The notes under the pieces were generated by a model. The model was not told where the DNA came from, searched no databases, and saw only the letters and a program-made list of their open reading frames with translations. Shown here in pieces: positions 16,901 to 26,901 of a stretch of DNA of 64,000 bases; positions within the stretch are counted from its first letter, which is position 1, and the number at the start of each line of letters is the position of its first letter. The DNA is from Victivallis vadensis (lineage in GTDB: Bacteria; Verrucomicrobiota; Lentisphaeria; Victivallales; Victivallaceae). The stretch covers positions 62,001 through 126,000 of the forward strand of contig NZ_QEKH01000007.1 in NCBI RefSeq assembly GCF_003096415.1, in the 5' to 3' direction. The translations under genes and the position numbers were made by a program.

Positions 16901-19900
16901 ATGGCAAAGACATACGTGCCGGTCATGCTGGCGATCGCAACCGCGTTTGCAATCCATGCGGCGGAAACCGGCCTTACGCATCCCGTGCTCCCCCAGAGCG
17001 AATGGCAGCTGAATCTGCAGGAGATACCGGAAAGCGGCGGCAAATACAACGCCGAAGCCGACCGGCTGATCGCCCTGCCGCTCGACGAACTCAAAAAGCA
17101 AGTGAGAACCGCCGCCGCCCGAATCAGGTCGGTCGATGAGCGCGCCGGGGATTACGAGGACGCCGCCAATGTGCTCGCTTACCGTGCGCTGCAGGAAAAG
17201 AACGAGGATTACGCCCGGCGCGCGCTGTGGATCCTCTATTTGATCGCGGAGCAGACCCGCGATATTTTTGAAACCCGCCCGACCTTTTTCAACCCCGGCA
17301 CCACGATTTCGCCCTCCGTTTACGCCTATGACAAGCTGCACGACTCGCCCGCCTGGAAGCATCTGCCCGCGGATGCCAGAAAAACGGTGGAGGAGTGGTA
17401 CGTCAGAAGCTCGTGGTCCTTGCTGCGCAGCCTCGCCCAGACCGGAAAGCTGGTCAATATGATGCCGCACGCCATCCAGCGCGGAACCGGGACGGCGCTG
17501 GTGCTGAACTCCCCGGAGCTGATGCGCGGCTGGATCGGCTTCTGCGACCGCTTCCTCTCCCCCGGCCAGTTCCTGTCGGATGGGATTTACGAAGATTTCT
17601 CCCCCTCCTACCACTATCAGGTGATGAACCACCTCCGCCCGGCGATGTTCAATTTCGAGCAGTTCCGCGACCCGCCCGGCTATCGCGATCTGGTCTACGG
17701 GCTCAAGCTCGACGGCACTTACTCCTTCCGCGACCGGTGGCCGCTTTACGAGCTCGCCGCCCGGGCGGACGACAGCCTGCGCTTCCCGGACAACCGCCTG
17801 ATTCCGCTGGGGGACACCCATTGCCCGCCCTCCGCCGACGAAGCGCCGGGAACCGGCCCGACCCGGAATCTGGAATTCAACCACGCCGGCCACTTTTCGC
17901 TGAACCACGGTTCCGGGGCGGCGCAGCAGCAGCTCCATCTGACCTTCGCCCCCATCCTGCACGGGCCGCCCTACGGCGGCGGCCATGCCCACATGGACAA
18001 TCTGGGGCTGATCCTCTACGGGGCGGGTTCCGACTGGCTCGCCGACGCCGGTTACGCCGCCTACGCCGACGGTTTCGGCTCCACGGACAAATACTTTCAT
18101 CACACGGTGCGCAGCCACAACACCGCGTTCGCCTGGGACCGTTCGGCAGAGCCATACCGCAACCGGGATCAGAAGCCCTCCCGCTCCCGGCTGCTCGCCT
18201 ACGAGGACGGCAGCGGCAGCGCCGGAAACCTCCGGCTTCTCGAAGCCTCGTCCCCCGGAGACGCGGCGGACAAAGTCGCCCTGCGCAGGCGCCTGCTGCT
18301 CCAGATCGCGGTCGATGACGCCGCCTGCTACACGCTCGACCTTTTCCGGCTGAAAGGCGGAGAGGTCCACGAAAGCTACCTGCGCCAGACCGAGGACGAA
18401 CCCTGCACCCGGACAACCGATGCGCCGCTGAAAGCCGAAACCGGCACGCTGAAAGAGATTCTCGGCCCGAAACGCGGCAGCGACTACAACAACTATCTGC
18501 ACTTCTTCCGGGAAGTCAAAAGCGCCGACGGCAGCCGCCCGCTGAACTATGAATGGCGCGGCAACGACAGCGGCAACCGGCTGAATGTATTCCTGAACCC
18601 GGTCCCCGGCTCCGTCAGCTACTTCGCCACGATCCCGAACCTGCGGCTGTATAAATTCAAAAATCCCCGCCGGGAGGACGGCGGCAGGGCGATTCCGTTC
18701 GGCAAGCTGCGCGGCGACCACCTGACCCGCACCCGGCCTGTTTCCCGGGACGAGCTGACCGTATTCGGCGCGCTCTATGAAGTGATCCGCAAAGGCGAAC
18801 CGGCGGCGGTAACCTCCGTCGACTGGTTTCAGGACGGCGGCGCGATCGCGGTCACCGTCACAGGGAAGATGGGGACGGACCTCATTTACAGCAGCGACGA
18901 CACCGCGGTGCGCACCGTCGGAACGATGCATTTCTCCGGCCCGCTGGCGGTCGTGCGACGGACTTCCTCCGGCGAGGTCCAATGGGTCTACACCCGGGGC
19001 GGCGCCTGGGTGAAGGGCGACGGCTTCCTCGCGGCGGGCAAGCCCGCCGACCGGCTGGGCGTCGTCGGGCTTCCTCCCGGACGGCAGCCCGCCGCCGAGC
19101 AGATCTCGGGCAATGAGCTGCTCGTCAACGCTCCCCCCGAAAAACTCGCCGGGCTGGACGGCCGGTGGATTTACCCGGAGCTGAGCGACGGCAGCGGCTA
19201 CGGCGTCAAAGTGGTCCGCGTCGAACCGCACGGCACGGTCAGCCGGCTGATTCTGGCCAACTCCCCGGTTTTCCGGGCCGACGGCAAGTCCACCCGGGTG
19301 TACATGCTCGGAAAGGAATACACGTTCCCCGGCACTCCCGAAATCGATATCGCCTGGCCCTCATTCGTCAGCAAGGATCACCTGAAAGACGGCACGCCGC
19401 CGGTCAACACCAGACTGGAGTTCTCCAAAGTGGCAAAAACCTCCCCGGCCTTCGCCTCGGTGGAATTTCTGAAAAAGCAGGGGTGGCGGGTCAACCGGGG
19501 AGCCGACAGTGACGAGGCGTTTTCCGTCCGGAGCCGGATCAACCCGTTCGCCCGGCCGATCCACCCCTCCGCCCCGCTGCTGCAGCTCTGGAACAACGGC
19601 AAGCAGGGAACGCCGGAAGCCGTTTATCCCTTCGGGCCGCTTCCTTCCGGCTCCATCCGGACCTCGCTCGGCACGGCGGGCGTCCAGAATCAGGGAGCAG
19701 TCCTGCGCCTCAATGCCGGAAATTCACCCCTGCTGGAACTCCGCCTCAACAACAATACCGACGGCGAAATCAGGCTCGGCGACAAAGTGATCCGGTTCCA
19801 GTCGGCTTCACGATTCCTGAAACCGCAGAATTTCGACCTCCGCTGGAAAGACGCTTCACCGGACAAACAGGGCCTGCTGACCGTGAAATCCGGCTCAACC

Positions 19901-20026
19901 GTCCTCTGCGCGGATGAGCCATTCGCACAGCCGGGGATTCCCGACCGCTTTTCCCTGACCGTGGGATACGACGGCGCCGCCAACCGGGGCCTGCTTGCCG
20001 GCGACACCGTCATCAGTAACAAGTAA
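16901..20026 (+). CDS. Secreted heparinase II/III-like polysaccharide lyase
   Basis: This is a large 1041-residue protein with a signal peptide (first about 20 residues, cut near IHA-AET). An N-terminal (alpha/alpha) toroid domain is followed by the heparinase II/III-like beta-sandwich. GGGHAHMDNLGLILYG near residue 359, then DWLADAGYAAYADGF and HTVRSHNTAFAWDRS, match the His- and Tyr-rich active site of that superfamily, which cleaves uronic-acid polymers. It is longer than typical members; the extra 350 C-terminal residues are of unknown role. The start at 16901 follows AAAGGG. It leads an operon with a prepilin and a transporter. Confidence 0.8.
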   Translation: MAKTYVPVMLAIATAFAIHAAETGLTHPVLPQSEWQLNLQEIPESGGKYNAEADRLIALPLDELKKQVRTAAARIRSVDERAGDYEDAANVLAYRALQEKNEDYARRALWILYLIAEQTRDIFETRPTFFNPGTTISPSVYAYDKLHDSPAWKHLPADARKTVEEWYVRSSWSLLRSLAQTGKLVNMMPHAIQRGTGTALVLNSPELMRGWIGFCDRFLSPGQFLSDGIYEDFSPSYHYQVMNHLRPAMFNFEQFRDPPGYRDLVYGLKLDGTYSFRDRWPLYELAARADDSLRFPDNRLIPLGDTHCPPSADEAPGTGPTRNLEFNHAGHFSLNHGSGAAQQQLHLTFAPILHGPPYGGGHAHMDNLGLILYGAGSDWLADAGYAAYADGFGSTDKYFHHTVRSHNTAFAWDRSAEPYRNRDQKPSRSRLLAYEDGSGSAGNLRLLEASSPGDAADKVALRRRLLLQIAVDDAACYTLDLFRLKGGEVHESYLRQTEDEPCTRTTDAPLKAETGTLKEILGPKRGSDYNNYLHFFREVKSADGSRPLNYEWRGNDSGNRLNVFLNPVPGSVSYFATIPNLRLYKFKNPRREDGGRAIPFGKLRGDHLTRTRPVSRDELTVFGALYEVIRKGEPAAVTSVDWFQDGGAIAVTVTGKMGTDLIYSSDDTAVRTVGTMHFSGPLAVVRRTSSGEVQWVYTRGGAWVKGDGFLAAGKPADRLGVVGLPPGRQPAAEQISGNELLVNAPPEKLAGLDGRWIYPELSDGSGYGVKVVRVEPHGTVSRLILANSPVFRADGKSTRVYMLGKEYTFPGTPEIDIAWPSFVSKDHLKDGTPPVNTRLEFSKVAKTSPAFASVEFLKKQGWRVNRGADSDEAFSVRSRINPFARPIHPSAPLLQLWNNGKQGTPEAVYPFGPLPSGSIRTSLGTAGVQNQGAVLRLNAGNSPLLELRLNNNTDGEIRLGDKVIRFQSASRFLKPQNFDLRWKDASPDKQGLLTVKSGSTVLCADEPFAQPGIPDRFSLTVGYDGAANRGLLAGDTVISNK

Positions 20027-20065
20027 CCAGACAAGAGAGATTTATCAATAGAAAAGGAGCCGATC

Positions 20066-20773
20066 ATGGAAATTCCGGTAACAAAACTCATCCTCCCGTT
20101 CCATCGCCAAAAACACCGTTTCACCCTCATTGAGCTGCTCGTTGTCGTCGCGATTATCGCGATTCTGGCGAGTATGCTGCTGCCGACGCTGAACAAGGCG
20201 CGGGAGAAATCCATGAGCATCCAGTGCCTCAGCAACACGAAACAGTGCGCCCTGGGCATCAACTTGTATATGAGTGACTTCGATTCGTATTTCTTCAGCA
20301 GCCAGACCTACGCATGGGGGCTGAAACTGCGGGACGGCAATTACATCACCTGGGGGCCGCTGTTCTGTCCCAAAGGCAAGCAATCTCCGTCAATGATCAA
20401 AAACAACCACTTTTTCACCTATGCGGCGCGATATTTCATCACACCGAACGGAGGAAGCGCCTACAACACCAAGCAGGCGGTCAGGGACGGCAAGGCCTCG
20501 AACATGTTTCTGGTGCTGGACGGGGCGAAACTCGACGTCGGGATGCTCACTCCGCACTACCGGCTGCACGAGAACAACGTCAATTACGCCAACTTCCACC
20601 TCGCCCACGGAGCGACCGGGAACATCGCTTTTCTGGACGGCCACGCGGAGGCGGTGCAGGCGCAGGGGCGGGTGCGGGACCTGGTGATGCCCGCCCAGTC
20701 CGGCACCGGTTACTCCCGGATCATGGCGGTGTGGCGCAACCTCGGCGACCGGATCACGGTTCCGGCCCCGTAA
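20066..20773 (+). CDS. Prepilin-like protein with H-X9-DG domain
   Basis: This 235-residue protein has the leader [19 protein letters not shown] at residues 18-36 and a C-terminal [13 protein letters not shown] motif. The -1 residue is Arg instead of Gly. AAGGAG lies upstream of the start. It is placed between the secreted lyase and the sugar transporter in one operon, 39 bases after the lyase and 19 bases before the transporter. A pseudopilin-like role serving this locus (secretion, display or binding) is inferred only from position. Confidence 0.85.
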   Translation: MEIPVTKLILPFHRQKHRFTLIELLVVVAIIAILASMLLPTLNKAREKSMSIQCLSNTKQCALGINLYMSDFDSYFFSSQTYAWGLKLRDGNYITWGPLFCPKGKQSPSMIKNNHFFTYAARYFITPNGGSAYNTKQAVRDGKASNMFLVLDGAKLDVGMLTPHYRLHENNVNYANFHLAHGATGNIAFLDGHAEAVQAQGRVRDLVMPAQSGTGYSRIMAVWRNLGDRITVPAP

Positions 20774-20792
20774 CCCCGGAGCAGGCGGAACC

Positions 20793-22169
20793 ATGACAAA
20801 GCAATCGCACACCCCGGGTGCCGGACGCTGGACGGCGGGAACGCTGACCTACACCTCCGCCGGGATCGGAATATTGTTCTTCTGGCTGCTGTGGGGAGAT
20901 TTCGCGTGGTCCATGAAAGACCGGGCCGTGACCAGCGTGGCCACGCTGATGGTGAAATCGTTCGGCGTTTCCGACTTCATGTTCGGGCTGCTGATCCTGT
21001 CGTTTCCGAACTTCACCAATGCCGTTCTCGGGCCGCTGGTCAGTTACTTTTCGGACCGGCACCGCGGGCGCTTCGGCCGCCGGATTCCGTTTCTGGCGTT
21101 CACCGTGCCTTTCATCGTGACCGGCATGCTGGGACTGGCCTTCACGCCTCTCCTCGGCGAAATGCTGCACAACGCCGCGGGAGCGGACACCCTCTCCCGC
21201 CACACGGCCTCGCTGATCGTATTCGGAGTGTTCTGGATCATGTTTGACTTCGGGAATACGCTGGCCAGCTCCATTTTCACGGCACTGGTCAATGATGTGG
21301 TGCCGACCTCCCTGCTCGGGCGTTTCTTCGGGCTTTTCCGCGGGATCAGCCTGGCCGCGGGGGTGATCTTCAACTATTTTCTTCTCGGCCGCGCGGAGAG
21401 CCATTCCATGTGGATTTTTCTGGGGCTTGCGCTGCTGTATGCGTTCGGCTTTACTTTGCTTTTGTTCAAGGTCAAGGAGGGGGAGTATCCGCCGGCGGAG
21501 CGCGCGCTGCCCTGCACGCCCCGGAATATCCTCTTCATCTTCCGCGATTACTTCCGGGAGTGCTTCGCCCTGCCGTACTACCGGTGGGTGCTTTTCGCGA
21601 TTCCCGTGGCGGGACTCGCCAATATTCCCTTCAACGCGTACAGTATCTTCCATGCGAAAAGCCTGCACGTCAGCATGGACAGCCTGGGGAAATATTTCGC
21701 CTACACCTATATCATCTCCTTTGTGCTGAGTTACTTTCTCGGAGTGCTCGCCGACCGTTTCCATCCGATACGCATGGGGATTCTGTCCACCGCGCTGTAC
21801 GGCGTCGTAGCCTTCACCGGATGCTTTTTCATCACGGACCAGCTCTCTTTCGCGATCGTTTTCATCCTGCACGGGGTGCTGGCCGGCTGTTTCGGAACCC
21901 TGACCGCCTCTTTCGGGCCGCGCCTGTTTCCGCGCATGCTGTTCGCGCAGTTCAATTCGGCGATGTGGATTCTGCAGTCTTTGAGCTGGGTCATCGTCAC
22001 GCCGGTGATCGGGAAAATCCTCGACCTGATCGGCCACCAGTACCATTACACGCTGTTCGCCGGAGGAATCTTTTCGATCTTCGGCGTACTGATCCTGCTC
22101 AAGGTCTACCGGGAATTTCTCAAACTGGGCGGCGACGCCAACTACAAAGCTCCCGACATTGCCGCCTGA
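20793..22169 (+). CDS. Sugar:cation symporter-like MFS transporter
   Basis: This 458-residue membrane protein has about twelve hydrophobic segments. The loop DRHRGRFGRRIPF near residue 89 is a hallmark of the glycoside-pentoside-hexuronide (GPH/MelB) group and related major facilitator proteins. It probably imports the sugar or oligosaccharide released by the lyase at 16901. The start at 20793 follows GGAGCAGGCGG. It is the last gene of the operon; its stop is only 16 bases from the stop of the convergent GH71-like gene, with no visible terminator. Confidence 0.85.
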   Translation: MTKQSHTPGAGRWTAGTLTYTSAGIGILFFWLLWGDFAWSMKDRAVTSVATLMVKSFGVSDFMFGLLILSFPNFTNAVLGPLVSYFSDRHRGRFGRRIPFLAFTVPFIVTGMLGLAFTPLLGEMLHNAAGADTLSRHTASLIVFGVFWIMFDFGNTLASSIFTALVNDVVPTSLLGRFFGLFRGISLAAGVIFNYFLLGRAESHSMWIFLGLALLYAFGFTLLLFKVKEGEYPPAERALPCTPRNILFIFRDYFRECFALPYYRWVLFAIPVAGLANIPFNAYSIFHAKSLHVSMDSLGKYFAYTYIISFVLSYFLGVLADRFHPIRMGILSTALYGVVAFTGCFFITDQLSFAIVFILHGVLAGCFGTLTASFGPRLFPRMLFAQFNSAMWILQSLSWVIVTPVIGKILDLIGHQYHYTLFAGGIFSIFGVLILLKVYREFLKLGGDANYKAPDIAA

Positions 22170-22185
22170 CGCCCGCTTTCGAGTT

Positions 22186-24657
22186 TCACAGGCCGATCAG
22201 CCGCGCCCGCCCGGCCATCCGGGCGACTTCGCTTTCGGTCAACGCCCGCCCGGCGATGGAGAGCCGCAGCAACGTTCCACGGAAGCGGCCGCTTCCCGCT
22301 CCGGCGAAATCGTGCAGGCGTTCCGGCACGCCGCCGATGAAGAAGCCTTCGTTGGAACGGGTGCCGTCGCACGGGGCGGAGGCCTCCAGTCTGCCGTCGA
22401 GGTACAGCCGCAGTTCCCGGCCGTCATAGGTGACCGCCGCATGATGGAACCGCCCCGGCGTCAACCGTGTTTTCGAGGTCACGGTCACATTGGAATCCGG
22501 CCAGCGCCGGTGCTTTCGCATCCGCTGCGCGGAAACCGTTCCATCCCCGTTGACCAGCAGATTTGCCTGCGCCCCGTGCTGAAACGCGATGTATTGCCGA
22601 TTGCCGTCCGGCGGACTGTCGCAGCGAAACAACGCCTCCAGCGTCAGCGGCCCATATGGAACCGCTTCCGCCGGCGGCCGCAGGATCAGGTCACCGTTGA
22701 ACTTCAACGCCCGGCTTTCGCGGCGCTTGAGCGAAATGAACGGCCAGCGTTTGAAGCCGGGATCGGAAACGATATCGAAATTTCCGGTTGCATCGGCAAT
22801 CTTCCACGGGCGCTCCGTGCCGGAGGGCGCGAAAATCCACTGGGCGCACAGTTCGTCCCGCCCGAAAAACGGACGGCTCCAGATCGTCGGCGAATAAGCG
22901 TAACTGCCGTCCGGGAACTGCGCCAACACCTGATAGTAAATCTCGCGACCGACGGAATCCGGCAGTTTCCAGTCGAGATAACCGTAATCCGGTTTCTGCT
23001 TGAAAAGCTTCATATCCACGGAGTTCTGTCCCGGAAGCACATCGTCGCCGCCCCCCTCCCCCGGCAGCGTCATCCGCCGCAGCGGATGACCGTTGCCCGC
23101 GACCGCGAACCGGACCGTCGCCGGGTCCGCTCCTTTTACGGTCCAGTTCAGACGTCGCAGGCCGTCGTGCCAGGCGGCGTTGACATTCCTGCCGTTCACC
23201 GAAAGCTCCACGCTCCGCTCCAGCCCGGCCAGCCGGTGCAGAGGAATCGAGTAGTAAAGCTGGTCATGCCGGTCGACCGGCGGCGTCACCGCCACATCGG
23301 GCAGATTCGGATAGTCGCGGCGCTCTTTCCCGGCGGAGACGGAGACGGAAACCCGGATCACCCGGCTCCTGCTCCGATCCGCCCGGAGCGCATCGTCCCA
23401 GCGGACCGCCTCCAGCTTCGTCAGGTCGACCTCCGGAAGCGTCCGTTCGGCAAGCGTTTCGCCGCGCTCCCCGGCCAGGCGGATCGTCACATCGGCGCGC
23501 CCGGCCATGCCGGAAGCCGGAAGCGGCAGGAATTCCAGCGTCAGAAATTCGCCGGAACAGAGCGCCTTGCGGTAGGAAAGCACACACTGCACCTCGCCCT
23601 CCCGCGCCGGAGCGATCCGGTGTCCGTTGAAACCGGTCAAAAATCGCTCCGCGATTTCCAGCCGCGAAGTCAGAGTGCCGAAGGAGGGCAGCAGCGTGGT
23701 CGCCTCCTTGTAGTCGTTGGCGACCCAGTGCAGGAAAGCGGGAGACGCCTCCCGGGTGCGGCTCCATACGTTCCGCAGGAAAGCGGTGCCGTCATGATCG
23801 ATGAAATTGCGGTTGTAGGGCCGGTCGCTCAGATAACCGGGCCACAGCGTCGCGCCGACATATCCGGCGGCTTTCAACCCCGCTCCGAGGCGTTGCATCT
23901 TACCCGGGAATGTGGCCGCTTCTTCAAGCCCGGAGCAGCCGAAGTTGAAGACGCCGTCGAAAAGCTCGAGGTACGGCCGGTATTTTTCGAGGTCGAAATC
24001 GCCGGTCAAGGCGGGCCTCAGCCCGCCCAGCTCCATGATCCAGAAAATATCGTGTCCCGCCGCCTGCGTCCGGGCGATCGCCTCGCGCCAGAACTCCACC
24101 GGGAACTCATGTGTGGAGTAGAGCAGGATCACCGGCCGCCCTCCGATTCGCCGCCAGAATGGGGAGTTCCCGAACTCCTTCATCATCAGGTCGATATTGT
24201 CACAGAAGAACGCGACCGCCTTTTCGTGCCCCATCTGCCGGTATGCGGCGATGAATTCAAGGAACGGAATCATCCTGATCCGGCACTCCGGAATCTCCGA
24301 AGCCGCGACCGTCATGTACCGCATCAGTTGGAGCTGCCGGTCGATCCGGTGTCCGGCGGCAGGGTTGCCGAGCGCGGCGTGGTTGTAGAACAATCCGTCC
24401 ACGCCGACCGTGTTCCAGCCGTGCTTCTGCAGCAATTCCAGTTCGGCGCGGTGGGCGGCGACCGCCAGTTCCGGGATGCCGTCGTATGTCCTGCCGGTCA
24501 TCCGCAGCGGCAGCACCGAAAAATCGCGCGGCGTGACCGTCCCCGCGCCGCTGTGATAAGGCACATACCACCCCATATAGGTGGCCACGGTCATTTTTTC
24601 TTCAGCTGCCGCAAGCAGCAGCGGGAACAGCAAAAAACAGAATCTGCCGATTTTCAT
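22186..24657 (-). CDS. Secreted GH71/GH99-like hydrolase with C-terminal LamG-like domain
   Basis: This 823-residue protein has a short signal peptide (MKIGRFCFLLFPLLLAAAEE). The N-terminal 350 residues form a GH71/GH99-like TIM barrel: VATYMGWYVPYHSG, GWNTVGVDGLFYN, RIRMIPFLEF, and HWVANDYKEAT near the end. The last 200 residues form a concanavalin A-like (LamG) sandwich: LTLEALFRC, FHHAAVTYDGRELRLYLDGRLEA. It is likely an exported enzyme with a sugar-binding module. It follows the prepilin gene by 18 bases and is the last gene of a minus-strand operon. Confidence 0.75.
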   Translation of the reverse strand: MKIGRFCFLLFPLLLAAAEEKMTVATYMGWYVPYHSGAGTVTPRDFSVLPLRMTGRTYDGIPELAVAAHRAELELLQKHGWNTVGVDGLFYNHAALGNPAAGHRIDRQLQLMRYMTVAASEIPECRIRMIPFLEFIAAYRQMGHEKAVAFFCDNIDLMMKEFGNSPFWRRIGGRPVILLYSTHEFPVEFWREAIARTQAAGHDIFWIMELGGLRPALTGDFDLEKYRPYLELFDGVFNFGCSGLEEAATFPGKMQRLGAGLKAAGYVGATLWPGYLSDRPYNRNFIDHDGTAFLRNVWSRTREASPAFLHWVANDYKEATTLLPSFGTLTSRLEIAERFLTGFNGHRIAPAREGEVQCVLSYRKALCSGEFLTLEFLPLPASGMAGRADVTIRLAGERGETLAERTLPEVDLTKLEAVRWDDALRADRSRSRVIRVSVSVSAGKERRDYPNLPDVAVTPPVDRHDQLYYSIPLHRLAGLERSVELSVNGRNVNAAWHDGLRRLNWTVKGADPATVRFAVAGNGHPLRRMTLPGEGGGDDVLPGQNSVDMKLFKQKPDYGYLDWKLPDSVGREIYYQVLAQFPDGSYAYSPTIWSRPFFGRDELCAQWIFAPSGTERPWKIADATGNFDIVSDPGFKRWPFISLKRRESRALKFNGDLILRPPAEAVPYGPLTLEALFRCDSPPDGNRQYIAFQHGAQANLLVNGDGTVSAQRMRKHRRWPDSNVTVTSKTRLTPGRFHHAAVTYDGRELRLYLDGRLEASAPCDGTRSNEGFFIGGVPERLHDFAGAGSGRFRGTLLRLSIAGRALTESEVARMAGRARLIGL

Positions 24658-24675
24658 TCCGATGGATTCCCCCTG

Positions 24676-25515
24676 TCAGTCGTTGGCGTCGCGGGTCCAG
24701 AAACCTTTCGGCAGCGTGGCGGAGCCTTTGCCGATGGTTCGGATATAGTCGAGCGTGACCGCCCGTCCGTCCGCGAACAGGTAATTATTGTTGCCGTTGT
24801 GATATTCCGGCATCTGCAGCGAGACCGGCGTGGAGGCAACCGTCGCGTACAGGTTGATGACCCGGTTGTTGCCGCAGAACAGCAACCGGTCGGCCGGCAC
24901 TTTCACTTCGCCGAGCGCGATCAGCTCCGAAGGACGCGGCACCATCGAACTTTTCAGGGATTTGCCGAACTTGCTCCAGCCGATGCCGAGTTGCAGGCTG
25001 TTGTCTTTTCCGGTCGTGTCCGCTCCGGAATTCATCGCATAACTGCGCGGCTTCAGTCCCGCGAAGGCGGCGTTGCCGTAGTCGCGGTCCGCCGTATCGG
25101 AGGGGCACCGGAAAATGCTCAGCGAACCGGCATTCCCCCACTGCGCCCCGGCGTAGCCGAGCAACAGCGTGACCCATGTCTTATCGCTGTCGGCCTGATG
25201 CCATAAATACGGGTAGTACTCCCGATTGTCCCCCACATACATGGTCATCGCGGTACCGAGCTGTCTCAGGTTCCCGACGCACTTGATCTTGCGCGCCTGT
25301 TCCCGCGCCTGATTCAGCGCCGGGAGCAGCATGCTCGCCAGAATCGCGATGATCGCAACGACGATGAGCAGCTCAATAAGGGTGAAACAGCATTTTTTCG
25401 GGAAAGACGAGAGGCGCAGCCCGGCGGGAGCGGGGAAGGACGGGCCGTTGCAAGTTCGTCCGGCAAGTCTGGCGAACAGTTCGTCAAGGAAGAAACGGCA
25501 ACTGGACAAATTCAT
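24676..25515 (-). CDS. Prepilin-like protein with unusually long leader and H-X9-DG domain
   Basis: This 279-residue protein has [19 protein letters not shown] beginning after a 43-residue leader, much longer than the 7-22 residues of most others here. The leader is basic and Pro-rich and may derive from inserted DNA. The C-terminal motif is [13 protein letters not shown]. Cys stands at -1. The start ATG overlaps the stop of the FAD oxidoreductase gene (ATGA), with AGGAGATG upstream, so translation is coupled and this long leader start is well supported. The GH71/LamG gene follows. Confidence 0.83.
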   Translation of the reverse strand: MNLSSCRFFLDELFARLAGRTCNGPSFPAPAGLRLSSFPKKCCFTLIELLIVVAIIAILASMLLPALNQAREQARKIKCVGNLRQLGTAMTMYVGDNREYYPYLWHQADSDKTWVTLLLGYAGAQWGNAGSLSIFRCPSDTADRDYGNAAFAGLKPRSYAMNSGADTTGKDNSLQLGIGWSKFGKSLKSSMVPRPSELIALGEVKVPADRLLFCGNNRVINLYATVASTPVSLQMPEYHNGNNNYLFADGRAVTLDYIRTIGKGSATLPKGFWTRDAND

Positions 25516-26798
25516 TTTTTCATCTCCTGAATCACTTCTTTATAATCAACGTTTCCCGGGAATACACGATTGCGGGCGGCGAGCGCGGCCAGCACTCCGG
25601 CGGCCTCTCCGGTCACGGCGGCGTTGCCGGTCACGCGGTAGCTGGCGTGCGCGAAAAAATCTCCACTGATGCAGCGGCCCGCCATCAGCAGGTTCGGCAC
25701 TTCCCCGGCGATCAGGGCGCGCAGCGGAATCTCGTAAAACTCAGCCTTCGGCGGCGCATCTTCCAGTTTGCAGCCGCCATCCGGATACAGCGCATGAACA
25801 TCAATCGCAAACCGGACCCGGCAGATGCCGTCGGGATGCCGCCGCCCGTTCATCACATCGTCCAGCGTCACGCAGTACCGGCCCGCCAGCCGGCGCCCTT
25901 CCCGGACGCCGATCCGCGCCCCGGTCGCCACCAGCCGGACATTTTCCCAGGCCGGGCCGCGCGTTTTCAGAATTCGGACCTGCCGCCCGATCTCCCGGCG
26001 CGCTGCGATCGAGGCGGCGGTCAGGTCGGCGGCACTGATGCCGGAATAGCCATACTGGTGGTTGGCCATCAGCATGAAAAGTCCGTTTCCCAGATGGAAC
26101 AGCGCGACTCCCCGGTAGCTCGGCCGGTAATCCCCCTCGCAGAGCAGTGCGGCGAAACGGTCCGCCGCCTCGTCCCAGTTGCCTCGCCGGATCAGGTACG
26201 GCCTCATCTGCGCCGCATCGAGGCCGGTCAGCAGTGCGAGCAGCGACATCGGCTGCGTCCGGTGTTCCTGCGGATCGCCAAGTTCAAACGGGTTTCCGGC
26301 GGCGGCGCCGAGATCCCCGTCGCCGGTGCAATCGATAAATACCCGGCCGCGCCACGCCTCACAGCCGGATTTGGATTCCGTAACCAGACAGGCGATCGCT
26401 CCGTCCGCAGAACGGCGCGCCGAGGTGACGCGGGTATAGCAGCGGATTTTCACCCCCGCTTCCATGCAGAACTCGTCGAGCAACGCCTTCATCGCTTCAA
26501 TATTGAAGGCGGGAGTGCCGTCACCGGCGAATTCAAGTTCGCCGCGCCGCCGCAACGTCCTGACGATCCGGGCCAGCAGCGTTCCGGACGGCTTGTCTTC
26601 CGCATCGAGAATCCACGCCAACGCCCCGGAAGTCCACACTCCGCCGAGACAGCCGGCCTCCTCGATCAGCAAAGTATCGGCTCCCGCTTCGGCGGCGGCG
26701 ATTGCGGCGCACACTCCGGCCGGGCCGCCTCCGGCGACGACCACGTCGGCGCTTCCGGCGACGGGGATATGTTTGGGTTCAAGTTCAATGGTATCCAT
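25512..26798 (-). CDS. FAD-dependent oxidoreductase
   Basis: This 428-residue protein has an N-terminal dinucleotide-binding motif [22 protein letters not shown] (residues 18-39) followed by [26 protein letters not shown] lies near 190 and [32 protein letters not shown] lies near the C-terminus. This is the FAD_oxidored family pattern, often found next to sugar-degradation genes in Planctomycetes and Lentisphaerae. The reaction is unknown, possibly sugar or sugar-acid oxidation. There is no signal peptide. The start at 26798 follows AAGGAAAA; longer starts lie in the promoter region. It is the first gene of the operon with the prepilin and the GH71-like enzyme. Confidence 0.82.
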   Translation of the reverse strand: MDTIELEPKHIPVAGSADVVVAGGGPAGVCAAIAAAEAGADTLLIEEAGCLGGVWTSGALAWILDAEDKPSGTLLARIVRTLRRRGELEFAGDGTPAFNIEAMKALLDEFCMEAGVKIRCYTRVTSARRSADGAIACLVTESKSGCEAWRGRVFIDCTGDGDLGAAAGNPFELGDPQEHRTQPMSLLALLTGLDAAQMRPYLIRRGNWDEAADRFAALLCEGDYRPSYRGVALFHLGNGLFMLMANHQYGYSGISAADLTAASIAARREIGRQVRILKTRGPAWENVRLVATGARIGVREGRRLAGRYCVTLDDVMNGRRHPDGICRVRFAIDVHALYPDGGCKLEDAPPKAEFYEIPLRALIAGEVPNLLMAGRCISGDFFAHASYRVTGNAAVTGEAAGVLAALAARNRVFPGNVDYKEVIQEMKK

Positions 26799-26823
26799 GA
26801 TTTTCCTTTTTTTCATATATGAT

Positions 26824-26872
26824 ATTATACCGGAAAAAAAATTTTTGACAATCTCCGAAAAGGCTGTATTTT
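26824..26872. promoter_or_regulatory. Overlapping divergent promoters
   Basis: On the plus strand TTGACA (26845-26850) and TATTTT (26867-26872) are 16 bases apart. On the minus strand TTGTCA (26851-26846) and TATAAT (26829-26824) are also 16 apart. The two -35 boxes share bases, so RNA polymerase cannot use both at once. Confidence 0.65.
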
Positions 26873-26901
26873 TATACAATCCGGCTATCATGGAGGAAAA
26901 A

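Noticed and set aside
22159-25206. 1015-codon open reading frame on the plus strand
   Set aside because: It is the antisense shadow of the GH71/LamG and prepilin genes and has no recognisable domain.
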